Part shown: one piece after another, positions 27,278-35,556 of the stretch
Numbering within the stretch: the stretch's first letter is position 1
How the letters are laid out: the number at the start of each line of letters is the position of its first letter
NCBI RefSeq assembly: GCF_000152705.1
Contig: NZ_CH672413.1
Location: 3,104,139 to 3,168,138 of the forward strand
Length of the DNA: 64,000 bases
DNA from: Janibacter sp. HTCC2649
GTDB lineage: Bacteria; Actinomycetota; Actinomycetes; Actinomycetales; Dermatophilaceae
Reading direction: 5' to 3'
Notes under the pieces: generated by a model
Databases searched by the model: none
What the model was told of the DNA's origin: nothing
Seen by the model: only the letters and a program-made list of their open reading frames with translations
Program-made: the position numbers and the translations under genes

Positions 27278-28801
27278 ATGCGCACCGCTCTCAAGCTCTT
27301 TGCCGCCGTCGTGACCACGGTGGTCCTCTTCCTTGGCGGGTTCGCGGCCTACATCGCCTGGTCGTTCTCGAAGGCGAGCATCGACACCATCGGCAAGGTG
27401 GACTTCGACCGCCCGCTCGTGATCCCACCGCTGGCGCCGTCCAGCGTCGACACCCAGGGCGTGCGCACCTTCAACCTCTCGATGCAGGCGGGCGAGACCG
27501 ACCTCGGCCGCGGCGGCCCCACCCGCACGTGGGGCTTCAACGGGGCTTTCCTCGGCCCCACGCTCCGCGCAACCAGGGGCGAGCAGGTCAGGGTCAACGT
27601 CACCAACCGAGTCGGCGAGACGTCAACGGTGCACTGGCACGGCATGCACCTCCCGGCGGCCATGGACGGCGGACCCCACCAGCCGATCGCACCCGGCGCC
27701 ACCTGGTCACCGCACTGGCAGGTGGACCAGCCGGCCGCGACCCTCTGGTACCACCCTCACCCGCACGGCGAGACCGCCAAGCACGTCTATCGCGGGCTGG
27801 CCGGCCTGTTCATCATCGACGAAGCCAACGAGGTCGCGCTCCCGAAGACCTACGGCGTCGATGACTTCCCGGTCCTGGTGCAGGACAAGGCATTTGACGG
27901 CAACCAGCTCGATGACACCCACGGGCTCTTCCAGTCCGCAGGCATCCTCGGCGACACCGTCCTCGTCAACGGCACGCCCGGCCCGTTCCTCGACGTGACG
28001 ACCCAGCGTGTGCGTCTGCGCGTGGTCAACGGCTCGAACGCCCGCGTCTATCGCTTCCACTTCGACGACAAGCGGGCGTATGCCGTCGTCGCGAGTGACG
28101 GTGGTCTCCTCCCGAATCCTGTGGAGACGAACGAGTTGCTCCTCTCACCGGGGGAGCGCGCCGAGATCGTCGTGGCCGTGCGCCCGGGTGAGCGGACGGT
28201 TCTGCAGAGCACCCCGCCCTTCGCCGACAGCAACCGCTTCACCGGGGACACCGACCGGCTCGACATCCTCGAGCTGCGCGGTGCCGCTGCCCTGCGCCCG
28301 AGCCCGGCCATTCCCGCGGTCCTGGCTCCCGCCCCCGATCTTGCCGACGACCCGGTCGCGGCCACCCGCCAGATCACCCTCAACGGCAGCAGCACGAACT
28401 TCGGCAAGATGGACATGGGCCGGGTCGACATCGTCGCTCGCCTCGACACGACCGAGGTCTGGGCCGTCACCAACTCCGACGGCCAGGTCCACAACTTCCA
28501 CATCCACGACGTCCAGTTCCAGGTGATCCGGTATGCCGGGGCCTCACCTCCGCCGGTCCTCGCCGGATGGAAGGACACCGTCCTCATCCGCCCGGGCGAG
28601 AGCGTGGAGCTGCGGATGCGCTTCACCGACTTCGCCGACGCCGACAGCCCCTACATGTTCCACTGCCACTTGTTGCGGCACGAGGACCAGGGCCTGATGG
28701 GCCAGTTCGTCGTCGCCCGCCAGGGTGAGGCCGTCGGCGGGCTCCACGTCGACCACCCGGACGACGCAGCGACGCAGGTGACGACCGGGCACGCCCACTG
28801 A
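27278..28801 (+). CDS. membrane-anchored multicopper oxidase (CotA/CueO/FtsP-like)
   Basis: A 507-residue three-cupredoxin-domain oxidase with an N-terminal membrane anchor or signal (residues 7-28). All four copper motifs are present: HWHGMHLP (residues 119-126), HPHPH (159-163), HNFHIHDVQF, and HCHLLRHEDQGLM, the last carrying the type 1 Cys-His with an axial Met. It would oxidise a phenolic, bilirubin-like or metal substrate with O2 outside the membrane. The ATG has GAGGAC directly upstream. The next gene is a hydrolase with its own promoter. The substrate is not determinable. Confidence 0.92.
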   Translation: MRTALKLFAAVVTTVVLFLGGFAAYIAWSFSKASIDTIGKVDFDRPLVIPPLAPSSVDTQGVRTFNLSMQAGETDLGRGGPTRTWGFNGAFLGPTLRATRGEQVRVNVTNRVGETSTVHWHGMHLPAAMDGGPHQPIAPGATWSPHWQVDQPAATLWYHPHPHGETAKHVYRGLAGLFIIDEANEVALPKTYGVDDFPVLVQDKAFDGNQLDDTHGLFQSAGILGDTVLVNGTPGPFLDVTTQRVRLRVVNGSNARVYRFHFDDKRAYAVVASDGGLLPNPVETNELLLSPGERAEIVVAVRPGERTVLQSTPPFADSNRFTGDTDRLDILELRGAAALRPSPAIPAVLAPAPDLADDPVAATRQITLNGSSTNFGKMDMGRVDIVARLDTTEVWAVTNSDGQVHNFHIHDVQFQVIRYAGASPPPVLAGWKDTVLIRPGESVELRMRFTDFADADSPYMFHCHLLRHEDQGLMGQFVVARQGEAVGGLHVDHPDDAATQVTTGHAH

Positions 28802-28825
28802 TCACACGCGGCATACGGTTCAGTC

Positions 28826-29680
28826 GTGGATCACGTGACTGACCTGGACCTGCCCGGTGGGGGACACACCGCGATCGTCGGCGTCGACGGTGGAGGCCCG
28901 GGTGACCCGGTCGTCATCCTGCTGCCGGCCCTCGGCGTGGCTGCCGGCTACTACGGACCGTTCGCCGCGGCCCTCGCCGCCGAGGGTGTCGCCGTCCTCT
29001 CGGCCGACTTCCCGGGGCAGGGTGTCAGCCGTCCACTCGCGAGCCGCAAGAACGACTTCGGGTATGCCGCAGTGTCCGACGACGTTGTCGCCGCCACTGT
29101 CGCTGTGGCCCAGGAGCGTCATGCCGGAAGGCCGCTCGCGTTCCTCGGCCACTCGTTCGGTGGTCAGGTCGCACTGGTGCATCTCGCCACGCACGCCTCA
29201 CCGGTGAGTGCTCTGGTGCTCATCGGGTCGGGCTCGCCCTACTGGCGCGGCTTCCCGAATCGGCTCAAGCTCCTCGTGCAGACGCAGACGCTGGGTGCCA
29301 TCGCGAGCGTCCGTGGGCACTGGCCCGGTGACCGGGTCGGCTTCGGCGGTCGCCAGCCGCGCAAGCTGATGCGCGAGTGGGCGCGGTTCGCCCGGCGCGG
29401 CGATCTCGCCGTGGAGCGCGGTGAAGTGGTGGGTGAGCCGGACTTCTCCGGCGTGGGGCTGCCGGTTCTCGCGATCACTCTGGACAACGACGCGCTGGCT
29501 CCGCAGGGGTCGGTCGACAACCTGGCCGGCAAGCTCACGGGTGCGCGGGTCGAGCACCGTTTCGTGACCCGGGCGGCGGGCGAGGACGGCCCGGCCTTCG
29601 ACCACTTCACCTGGGTGCGCCACCCGGGCAGCTTCGCCGCCGAGGTCGCCGTCTGGTTGCGCGACGCCGTCAGCCGCTGA
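28826..29680 (+). CDS. alpha/beta hydrolase
   Basis: A 284-residue hydrolase of the serine hydrolase/lysophospholipase type. The oxyanion region is LLPALGVAAGYYGPFAAAL, the nucleophile elbow is FLGHSFGGQVAL (Ser about 113), and the acid and His lie near ITLDNDALAP and AFDHFTWVRHPG. It is probably cytoplasmic, as no signal is seen. A TACGGT box (28814-28819), which includes the end of a GGCATAC motif, stands 6 nt before the GTG start, so the mRNA is probably leaderless. The substrate is unknown. Confidence 0.78.
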   Translation: MDHVTDLDLPGGGHTAIVGVDGGGPGDPVVILLPALGVAAGYYGPFAAALAAEGVAVLSADFPGQGVSRPLASRKNDFGYAAVSDDVVAATVAVAQERHAGRPLAFLGHSFGGQVALVHLATHASPVSALVLIGSGSPYWRGFPNRLKLLVQTQTLGAIASVRGHWPGDRVGFGGRQPRKLMREWARFARRGDLAVERGEVVGEPDFSGVGLPVLAITLDNDALAPQGSVDNLAGKLTGARVEHRFVTRAAGEDGPAFDHFTWVRHPGSFAAEVAVWLRDAVSR

Positions 29681-29712
29681 TCCGCGGAACGCCCAGGATC
29701 GCGGCCACTGCG

Positions 29713-29785
29713 CCACCAGTCGGGGCCCCTGTGACGAGTCGGGCCCTGTGCGACCCCCGACTGGTCACACAACCCCCGACTGGTC
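29713..29785. repeat. repeat cluster between convergent hydrolase and marR genes
   Basis: The 13-mer CCCCCGACTGGTC occurs twice as a direct repeat (29754-29766 and 29773-29785), and its inverse ACCAGTCGGGG lies at 29715-29725. The inverted copies can form alternative stems, consistent with a bidirectional terminator that has expanded by duplication. Confidence 0.55.
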
Positions 29786-29796
29786 GGCGCGCCCCC

Positions 29797-30318
29797 TCAG
29801 TGGTCGCGGCCCTCCTCGATGTGGAGGGTGACTCGCTTGAGCAGGGCGCTGAGGGTCTCGCGCTCCTTGGCGCTGAGGACGCCCAGGATCTCGTCCTCCT
29901 CGTTGCCGCGAAGCGTCATGGTGGCTCGCCAGATCTCGATGCCGGCAGGAGTGGCTTCGACGCCGAGGCGGCGACGGTCGGCCGGGTCGGTCGTGCGGGT
30001 GATCCAGCCGGCCTTCTCCATGCTCTCGAGGCGGCCCGACATGCCTGCGGGCGAGACGTGGAGGTCGGTGGCGAGCGCCGTGGGCGAGGCGATCCCGGGG
30101 GTGTCCCGGATCATCAGGGAGTGCAGGGTGTCGTACTCGAAGTCCTGCAGGCCGGCCTCGGTGGCCGCGACCTTCTTGTGCTCACGCAGGTGCCGCATGA
30201 TCAGGCCGATGCGGGTCGTGATCGCCTCGACGGTGTCGTCGTAGGGGGCGGACTCGAGGACCCAGTGGCCGCGCCACCGTGCAACGTGTCGATCCGCGCT
30301 GTCCTCGCCTGCCGCCAT
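29797..30318 (-). CDS. MarR family transcriptional regulator
   Basis: A 173-residue winged-helix regulator. The recognition region runs EYDTLHSLMIRDTPGIASPTALATDLHVSPAGMSGRLESMEKAGWITRTTDPADRRRLGVEATPAG, with the wing motif DRRR. It is divergent from an MFS transporter, and the 56-bp gap carries two related palindromes (30334-30347, 30350-30361), so it probably represses itself and the transporter. A TAGAGT box (30325-30330 on this strand) is 6 nt before the ATG: probable leaderless mRNA. Confidence 0.9.
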   Translation of the reverse strand: MAAGEDSADRHVARWRGHWVLESAPYDDTVEAITTRIGLIMRHLREHKKVAATEAGLQDFEYDTLHSLMIRDTPGIASPTALATDLHVSPAGMSGRLESMEKAGWITRTTDPADRRRLGVEATPAGIEIWRATMTLRGNEEDEILGVLSAKERETLSALLKRVTLHIEEGRDH

Positions 30319-30324
30319 GGATCC

Positions 30325-30368
30325 ACTCTAGCAATTCGTTGACGAATAGTTCGCTAGCGAAGTAGTTT
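30325..30368. promoter_or_regulatory. divergent leaderless promoters with tandem operators (marR/MFS)
   Basis: Two similar palindromes, ATTCGTTGACGAAT (30334-30347) and TTCGCTAGCGAA (30350-30361), share TTCG-N4-CGAA and lie 16 bp apart. For the plus strand, TTGACG (30339-30344) and TAGTTT (30363-30368) are spaced 18 bp, 6 nt before the MFS ATG. For the minus strand, TAGAGT is at 30325-30330. Operators overlap both promoters, as expected for MarR repression. Confidence 0.65.
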
Positions 30369-30374
30369 GGAGCC

Positions 30375-31625
30375 ATGACGCAGATCGGGACACGACCCTC
30401 GACGGTCCGCGACGTCCTTCGCCACCGGCCTTATCGGTTCCTGGTCGCGGGCACGGGCGTCACCTCGTTGGGCAACGCCATCACGCCGGTGGCTCTGGCC
30501 TTCGCTGTCCTCGAGCTCGGCGGCACGGCCACGGAGCTGGGGGTCGTCGTCGCGGTGTTCGCGGCTGCCGAGGTCATCACCATCATGTTCGGCGGCGTGC
30601 TCGGGGACAGGGTGTCGCGACGGCTGATGATGCAGGGATCGGCCGCAGCCACCGCGGTCACCCAGACCGTGATGGCGGTGAGTCTCATCGCTGGCTGGGC
30701 CACGATCCCGATGATCGCCGCCATCGGGATGCTCAATGGATGCCTCGGCGCCCTGAGCGGCCCTTCGTCCCAGGCGATGACCCGGCAGACCGTCCCGGCG
30801 CCCGACCTCGCCGACGCGGTCACGGTGCGCCGGCTGACCTCGCAGGCGGCGCAGGTCCTGGGGTTTGCCTCCGCCGGAATGATCGTCGCCGCGTTCGGCT
30901 CGGGGTGGGCCATTGCCGTGGACGCCCTCACCTTCGCGTTGGCAGCGGTCTTCTTCAGCCTCATCGACGTGCCCGGGGCGGCCGTTGCGGCTGCGGGCTC
31001 GAAGGCTCGCCGGACCCTGCTCGGTGACCTCCGCGAGGGAGCGGCCGAGGTTTTCCGGCACACCTGGTTGTGGCTCCTGATCAGCCAGGCGCTGCTCTAT
31101 CACCTGTTCTATGGCGGGGTTCAGGGCGTGCTCGGCCCCATCGTCGCCAAGGACACCTGGACCGAGTCGGCCTGGGGTTGGGCCCTGTCCGCCCTCATGG
31201 GCGGCTTCATCCTCGGCGGGTTGACCTCGCTGCGGTGGCGGCCCCGCCGGGGGTTGCTCATCGGCACCCTCATGCTGTCGCTGACCGCGGCCTTCCCGAT
31301 CGCCATGGCCCTCTCGGACAGCATCGTCGTCCTCCTCGCCGGAGCGGCTCTCCACGGCTTCGGGCTCGAGATCTTCAGCGTCAACTGGGACCTGTCCATC
31401 CAGCAGAACGTCTCCGAGGACAAGCTCGCCCGGGTCTACGCGTTCGACATGGTGGGCTCGTTCGTGGCCCGGCCGCTGGGGCTCGTGGTTGCCGGACCGA
31501 TCAGCGCTCTCGTCGGCATGACCCCGTGGCTCATCGTGGTGGGTTGCATCATGGGCGGGACCGCGTTGCTCTCGACCTTGCTCCCGTCGGTGCGTGGCCT
31601 CGAGCGCCACGTCACCCCAGGCTGA
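30375..31625 (+). CDS. MFS transporter (drug efflux-like), MarR-linked
   Basis: A 416-residue MFS protein of the MFS_3/enterobactin exporter-like type: YRFLVAGTGVTSLGNAITPVALAFAVLELGG, the loop 2-3 signature GVLGDRVSRRLMMQGS, and 11-12 membrane helices. The late segment GFGLEIFSVNWDLSIQQNVSEDKLARVYAFDMVGSF is typical of that group. Divergence from a MarR gene with shared operators suggests efflux induced by a small toxic ligand. Its 3' end overlaps the convergent transporter gene by 14 nt. Confidence 0.85.
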   Translation: MTQIGTRPSTVRDVLRHRPYRFLVAGTGVTSLGNAITPVALAFAVLELGGTATELGVVVAVFAAAEVITIMFGGVLGDRVSRRLMMQGSAAATAVTQTVMAVSLIAGWATIPMIAAIGMLNGCLGALSGPSSQAMTRQTVPAPDLADAVTVRRLTSQAAQVLGFASAGMIVAAFGSGWAIAVDALTFALAAVFFSLIDVPGAAVAAAGSKARRTLLGDLREGAAEVFRHTWLWLLISQALLYHLFYGGVQGVLGPIVAKDTWTESAWGWALSALMGGFILGGLTSLRWRPRRGLLIGTLMLSLTAAFPIAMALSDSIVVLLAGAALHGFGLEIFSVNWDLSIQQNVSEDKLARVYAFDMVGSFVARPLGLVVAGPISALVGMTPWLIVVGCIMGGTALLSTLLPSVRGLERHVTPG

Positions 31626-32706
31626 GCGCCAGGAGCGCGGCCGACACGGCCGCGGCCGCGCACAGAAGGCTGCGGACGGCATACGGCCACGCATCGATCG
31701 TGAGCCCAGCGCGACGGCACCGGTCACGCCAGAGCAAGGTCGCCAGGGAACCCCAGACGGTCACGATGGAGCCGGCATTGACACCGATGAGGAGCGCCAT
31801 GAGCCGGGCCGGTGAGTCATCGGCGACGGGTTCGAGCGCGAGGTAGGCCGGCAGGTTGTTGACGACGTTGGCGCTCACCGCACCCACGGCGCCCACCCGC
31901 CACAGGCTTCCGTCGCCGCCACTGCTGCCCACGAGTGATGACAGGGCGGGCTCCAGGCCGTGGCGCATCGCGATGTCGACCACGACGAAGAGGGCGCAGA
32001 CGGCGAGCACCATGAGCCACGGCACCTGGATGGATCGAACCTTCGGGCGCCAGCGCCACGCGAGGGTCGCGACGAGGGCGACAGCGGCAATGACGGCGGG
32101 GATGGCGGGCGTGACTCCGCTGACGAAGGCCGGCCCGAGGGCCACGCAGACCCCGCCGGAGACCCAGAGCAGGACTCGGTCGTGCGGGTCGGCCGGTGAC
32201 TCGACCGTGTAGCGCGTGAGCAGGTCGCGCCGGTGGAGGAAGAAGAGGACAACGACCGTGGCGAGGATTGCGGCGATCGCGGGCTTCCAGGCGAGGGCGA
32301 TGTATTCGTGCGTGCCCGCGCCGAGCTGCGAAAACTTGTGCAGGGCAATGAGGTTGGACAGGTTCGACACGGGAAGCAGCAAGGACGCGGTGTTGGCCAG
32401 CCAGACCGTCGTCAACGCGAACGGCATCGCCGCGATCCCCAGCTGACGAGCCATGGCGATGACCACCGGTGTGAGAAGCACGGCCGTCGTGTCGATGCTC
32501 AGGACGATCGTGCACGCCACAGCGAGGGCGACGACGAGGATCCAGAGCAGCCAGGTGCGATGGCGCCCGGCGTGCGCGGTCCAGTGCGCCGCGACATCGA
32601 AGACCCCGGCAATCTCGGCCACCTCGGCCACGACCGTCATCGCCACGAGGAAGACCATGACCGGGCCGATGCGGGCGGCGAGGTCGAGCAGCTCCTGGCT
32701 GTTCAC
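31612..32706 (-). CDS. SLC13/ArsB-like membrane transporter linked to lhgO
   Basis: A 364-residue polytopic protein with about 10 helices. The ion-transporter signatures are SIDTTAVLLTPVVIAMARQLG and, in the second half, GAVSANVVNNLPAYLALEP with NAGSIVTVWGSLATLL, the inverted-repeat hairpins of the ArsB/NhaD/SLC13 superfamily. The GTG at 32706 overlaps the lhgO stop by 4 nt, so the two are coupled. A carboxylate such as 2-hydroxyglutarate or glutarate is a reasonable substrate from context, but arsenite or another anion cannot be excluded. Confidence 0.8.
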   Translation of the reverse strand: MNSQELLDLAARIGPVMVFLVAMTVVAEVAEIAGVFDVAAHWTAHAGRHRTWLLWILVVALAVACTIVLSIDTTAVLLTPVVIAMARQLGIAAMPFALTTVWLANTASLLLPVSNLSNLIALHKFSQLGAGTHEYIALAWKPAIAAILATVVVLFFLHRRDLLTRYTVESPADPHDRVLLWVSGGVCVALGPAFVSGVTPAIPAVIAAVALVATLAWRWRPKVRSIQVPWLMVLAVCALFVVVDIAMRHGLEPALSSLVGSSGGDGSLWRVGAVGAVSANVVNNLPAYLALEPVADDSPARLMALLIGVNAGSIVTVWGSLATLLWRDRCRRAGLTIDAWPYAVRSLLCAAAAVSAALLALSLG

Positions 32707-33932
32707 GTGGCGACCTCTGCGAGATCGACGATGTGCTCGGCGATGGGGAAGGCCGAGGTCGCGGCGGGGGAGGGCGCGTTGCACACGTGGGTGGTCCGGT
32801 CCGTTCTGCGAATGAGGAAGTCGTGGACGAGGGTGCCGTCGCGCAGAACGGCCTGAGCGCGTATGCCGGCCGGCTCGGGGAGGAGGTCGTCGACCGTCAG
32901 CTCAGGGCAGTAGCGGCGGACGAGATCGAGGTAGCCCTGCGAACGCAGGGAGTCGCGCTGCTCGGCGAGGCCGGTGCGCCAGTGGGTGCGGGCGACCTGC
33001 CACATCCCGGGGAAGCGGGCGAGGCTCGCGACGTCGCGCAGGCTGATCGAGCCCTTGCGGTAGCCCTCGCGGCTGAAGCCGAGGACGGCATTGGGGCCAA
33101 CGGTGATGCCGCCGTCGATGGTGCGGGTGAGGTGCACCCCGAGGAAGGGCATCTCCGGATCGGGCACGGGATAGATGAGCGCGTCGATCAGGTCGTGACG
33201 AGTGTCGGGCAGTCGGTAGTACTCGCCACGGAACGGCACGATCTGGAAGGCGTTGGCGCCCTGGTTGAGCCCGGACATCGCCGCGAGCCGATCGGCCTGC
33301 AACCCTGCGCAGACGATGACCTTGCGGGCGGATTCGACTGTCTCCCAACCGTTCTCAGCGAGGGTGAGGGTGACCGAGGCGGCGGACTCGGCGATCGCAG
33401 TGACCGCGGTGGAGGTGCGGACCACGCCACCGGCGGCCGAGATGTCCGAGGCGAGCGCACGGCATACAGCGGGGTAGTCCGTGATTCCAGTTGCCGCCAC
33501 GTGGAGGGCGGCCAAGCCGGTGATGTGCGGCTCGCGTTCCCGCAGGGCGTCGGCGGTGAGGGGAGTGACCGTCAGGCCATTGGTGCGGGCTCGTTCGGTG
33601 AGTTCGTCGAGCCACTGGACCTCTGCGGGGTTCGTCGCCACGACGAGCTTCCCGGTGTCGGAGAACGGGATTCGCTTCTCGGTGCAGTAGTCGCGAGTCC
33701 TCGCGGCGCCCTCGCGACAGAAGCGGGCCTTGAGGCTGCCGGGCGCGTAGTAGACGCCAGCGTGGATCACGCCGCTGTTGTGGCCACTCTGGTGCTGGGC
33801 GACCTCGACCTCCTTCTCGACAAGGAGGACGTCCGTGCCCGGTCGCCGGTGCAGGATTTCGCGTGCCGTCGCGAGACCGACGATCCCGCCTCCGACGACC
33901 ACGACATCATGCATGTGCTCATCCAAGCCCAT
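32703..33932 (-). CDS. lhgO: L-2-hydroxyglutarate dehydrogenase/oxidase (FAD)
   Basis: A 409-residue FAD oxidoreductase of the DAO fold. The dinucleotide site is VVVGGGIVGLATAREIL, and the family block HQSGHNSGVIHAGVYYAPGSLKARFCREG is nearly diagnostic of LhgO. VIVCAGLQADRLA and GIRAQAVLRDGTLVHDF follow. It oxidises L-2-hydroxyglutarate to 2-oxoglutarate and feeds electrons to the quinone pool or O2. The start may be ATG 33932 or ATG 33914 (MHDVVVVGGG); the latter gives the usual N terminus. It lies between a MerR regulator and a transporter in one apparent operon. Confidence 0.92.
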   Translation of the reverse strand: MGLDEHMHDVVVVGGGIVGLATAREILHRRPGTDVLLVEKEVEVAQHQSGHNSGVIHAGVYYAPGSLKARFCREGAARTRDYCTEKRIPFSDTGKLVVATNPAEVQWLDELTERARTNGLTVTPLTADALREREPHITGLAALHVAATGITDYPAVCRALASDISAAGGVVRTSTAVTAIAESAASVTLTLAENGWETVESARKVIVCAGLQADRLAAMSGLNQGANAFQIVPFRGEYYRLPDTRHDLIDALIYPVPDPEMPFLGVHLTRTIDGGITVGPNAVLGFSREGYRKGSISLRDVASLARFPGMWQVARTHWRTGLAEQRDSLRSQGYLDLVRRYCPELTVDDLLPEPAGIRAQAVLRDGTLVHDFLIRRTDRTTHVCNAPSPAATSAFPIAEHIVDLAEVAT

Positions 33933-33941
33933 GACCCTGAG

Positions 33942-34370
33942 TCAGGAGGTGGTGACCTCGAAGTGGGCCCGGCCGTCGATGACGTCCTGGACCGCGGCGA
34001 CAAAACGGGGGCAGGCCGTGATGTCGTGGGCGCGGCAACGAAGGGCGTGTTCGGTCATCTCCCGGGAGCGTTCGAGCGCGAGCATGCGCTCCTCGAGGTC
34101 GCGAAGGTGTCCCTCGAGCACCTCGTGCCGGTCCTTCGCCTCGGCGTCGAGGAGTACCCGGATCTGCTCGAGCGTCATGCCCGCGAGCTTGTTGCGCTGG
34201 ATGATCGCGATCCGCACGAGGTCGTCCTGCCCGTAGCGGCGATAGCCGGAGGTGTCGCGTCGCGGCTCGAGCAGGCCGATCGACTCCCAGTGGCGCAGGA
34301 CGTGGGTTGGCAGGTCGAAGCGGCTGGCGAGGTCGCTGATGGTCCAGTTCTCGTCCGGCGCACGCTTCAT
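33942..34370 (-). CDS. MerR family transcriptional regulator
   Basis: A 142-residue MerR protein: HTH ENWTISDLASRFDLPTHVLRHWESIGLLEPRRDTSGYRRYG, then a long dimerisation helix (DEAKDRHEVLEGHLRDLEERMLALERS) and a short effector tail with two cysteines (RCRAHDITACPRF) that could bind a metal or sense redox. The ATG at 34370 has GAGGTG 3 nt upstream; the longer frame to 34442 would overlap the dinB start. It leads the lhgO-transporter operon (9 nt to lhgO), which it probably controls. Confidence 0.87.
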   Translation of the reverse strand: MKRAPDENWTISDLASRFDLPTHVLRHWESIGLLEPRRDTSGYRRYGQDDLVRIAIIQRNKLAGMTLEQIRVLLDAEAKDRHEVLEGHLRDLEERMLALERSREMTEHALRCRAHDITACPRFVAAVQDVIDGRAHFEVTTS

Positions 34371-34440
34371 GTGCACCTCAACGTTTGGGCGCGCGTCCTT
34401 GTGCCCTGCCAGTGTCGGGACTGCACGGCACACTGGATCC

Positions 34441-35556
34441 ATGGCCCGATGGGTGCTTCACGTCGACCTCGACCAGTTCATCGCGGCGGTCGAGATCCTG
34501 CGCCGCCCGGAGCTGGCCGGGTTGCCCGTCGTCGTCGGCGGCCGTGGCGACCCGACCGAGCGTGCGGTCGTCTCGACGGCGTCCTACGAGGCGCGCGCCT
34601 TCGGCGTCCATTCGGGTATGCCGCTCAAGCTCGCCGTCCGCAAGATCCCCGACGCCGTGTTCCTCCCGGTCGACGGGCCCGCCTATGACGCCGCCTCGGC
34701 CGTCGTCATGGAGACGCTGCGTGCGCACGACGGCGCGGTCGTCCAGGTGCTCGGTTGGGACGAGGCATTCGTCGGCATCTCGACGCCGGGTGACGACGTG
34801 GCTGAGGCCGTGGCCCACGCGGACGCCATCCGCGCCGAGGTGCTCGAGGCCTCGGAGCTCCACTGCTCCGTCGGGGTGGGTGACACCACCGTGCGCGCCA
34901 AGATCGCGACGGACTTCGGCAAACCTCAGGGCACGTTCGTCCTGACCCGCGACAACTGGTTCGAGGTGATGGGGGAGCGGCCCACGACCGCGCTCTGGGG
35001 CGTCGGCAACCGCATCGCTGCCCGCCTCGCGGAGCACGGCTATGAGTCGGTGCAGCAGCTCGCCGATGCCGATGACGAGGTGCTCACCGCCGAGTTCGGG
35101 CCACGCATGGGGCCGCACTACGGTCGGCTGGGGCGGGGGCTCGGGGCGACCGTCATCGACGACACGCCCTGGATCGCTCGGGCCCATGGGCGGGAGACGA
35201 CCTACCAGTCCAACCTCGTCGAGCCGGACGACATCGAGGCGGCGATCGGGACGCTGGCAGATCAGGTCGTCGAGGACATTCGGCGCGAGGAGCGGGCCTG
35301 CGCACGGGTCCACCTCAAGGTCAGGTTCGCGCCGTTCTTCACGACGACGCGGATCCGCAAGCTGCCCGAGCCGACCTACGACCCTGCGGTCATCGCGGCC
35401 ACGGCGATGGAACTCCTGCACGGGCTGGACGACGCCCGGCCGATCCGACTGCTCGGTGTGAGAGCCGAGATGGTCCCGCCCGAAGGTGGCTACGTACAGC
35501 CCCGCACCACCGGAAGAGGTGGCCCCGCCGCCGCCGACCCGGGCGATCCCGCGTGA
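34441..35556 (+). CDS. dinB: Y-family DNA polymerase, DinB2/DinP-like
   Basis: A 371-residue translesion polymerase. The first catalytic motif is HVDLDQFIAAVE (Asp9, Asp11) and the second is GWDEAFVGI. The steric-gate position, Phe or Tyr in most Pol IV enzymes, is Ile14; mycobacterial DinB2 has Leu14 there and incorporates ribonucleotides readily. STASYEARAFGVHSGMPL and VGVGDTTVRAKIATDFGKPQG are family blocks. The thumb and little-finger domains are complete, but no obvious clamp-binding tail is seen. A CACACT box 6 nt before the ATG suggests leaderless expression. The last 67 bp overlap the convergent MFS gene. Confidence 0.9.
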   Translation: MARWVLHVDLDQFIAAVEILRRPELAGLPVVVGGRGDPTERAVVSTASYEARAFGVHSGMPLKLAVRKIPDAVFLPVDGPAYDAASAVVMETLRAHDGAVVQVLGWDEAFVGISTPGDDVAEAVAHADAIRAEVLEASELHCSVGVGDTTVRAKIATDFGKPQGTFVLTRDNWFEVMGERPTTALWGVGNRIAARLAEHGYESVQQLADADDEVLTAEFGPRMGPHYGRLGRGLGATVIDDTPWIARAHGRETTYQSNLVEPDDIEAAIGTLADQVVEDIRREERACARVHLKVRFAPFFTTTRIRKLPEPTYDPAVIAATAMELLHGLDDARPIRLLGVRAEMVPPEGGYVQPRTTGRGGPAAADPGDPA

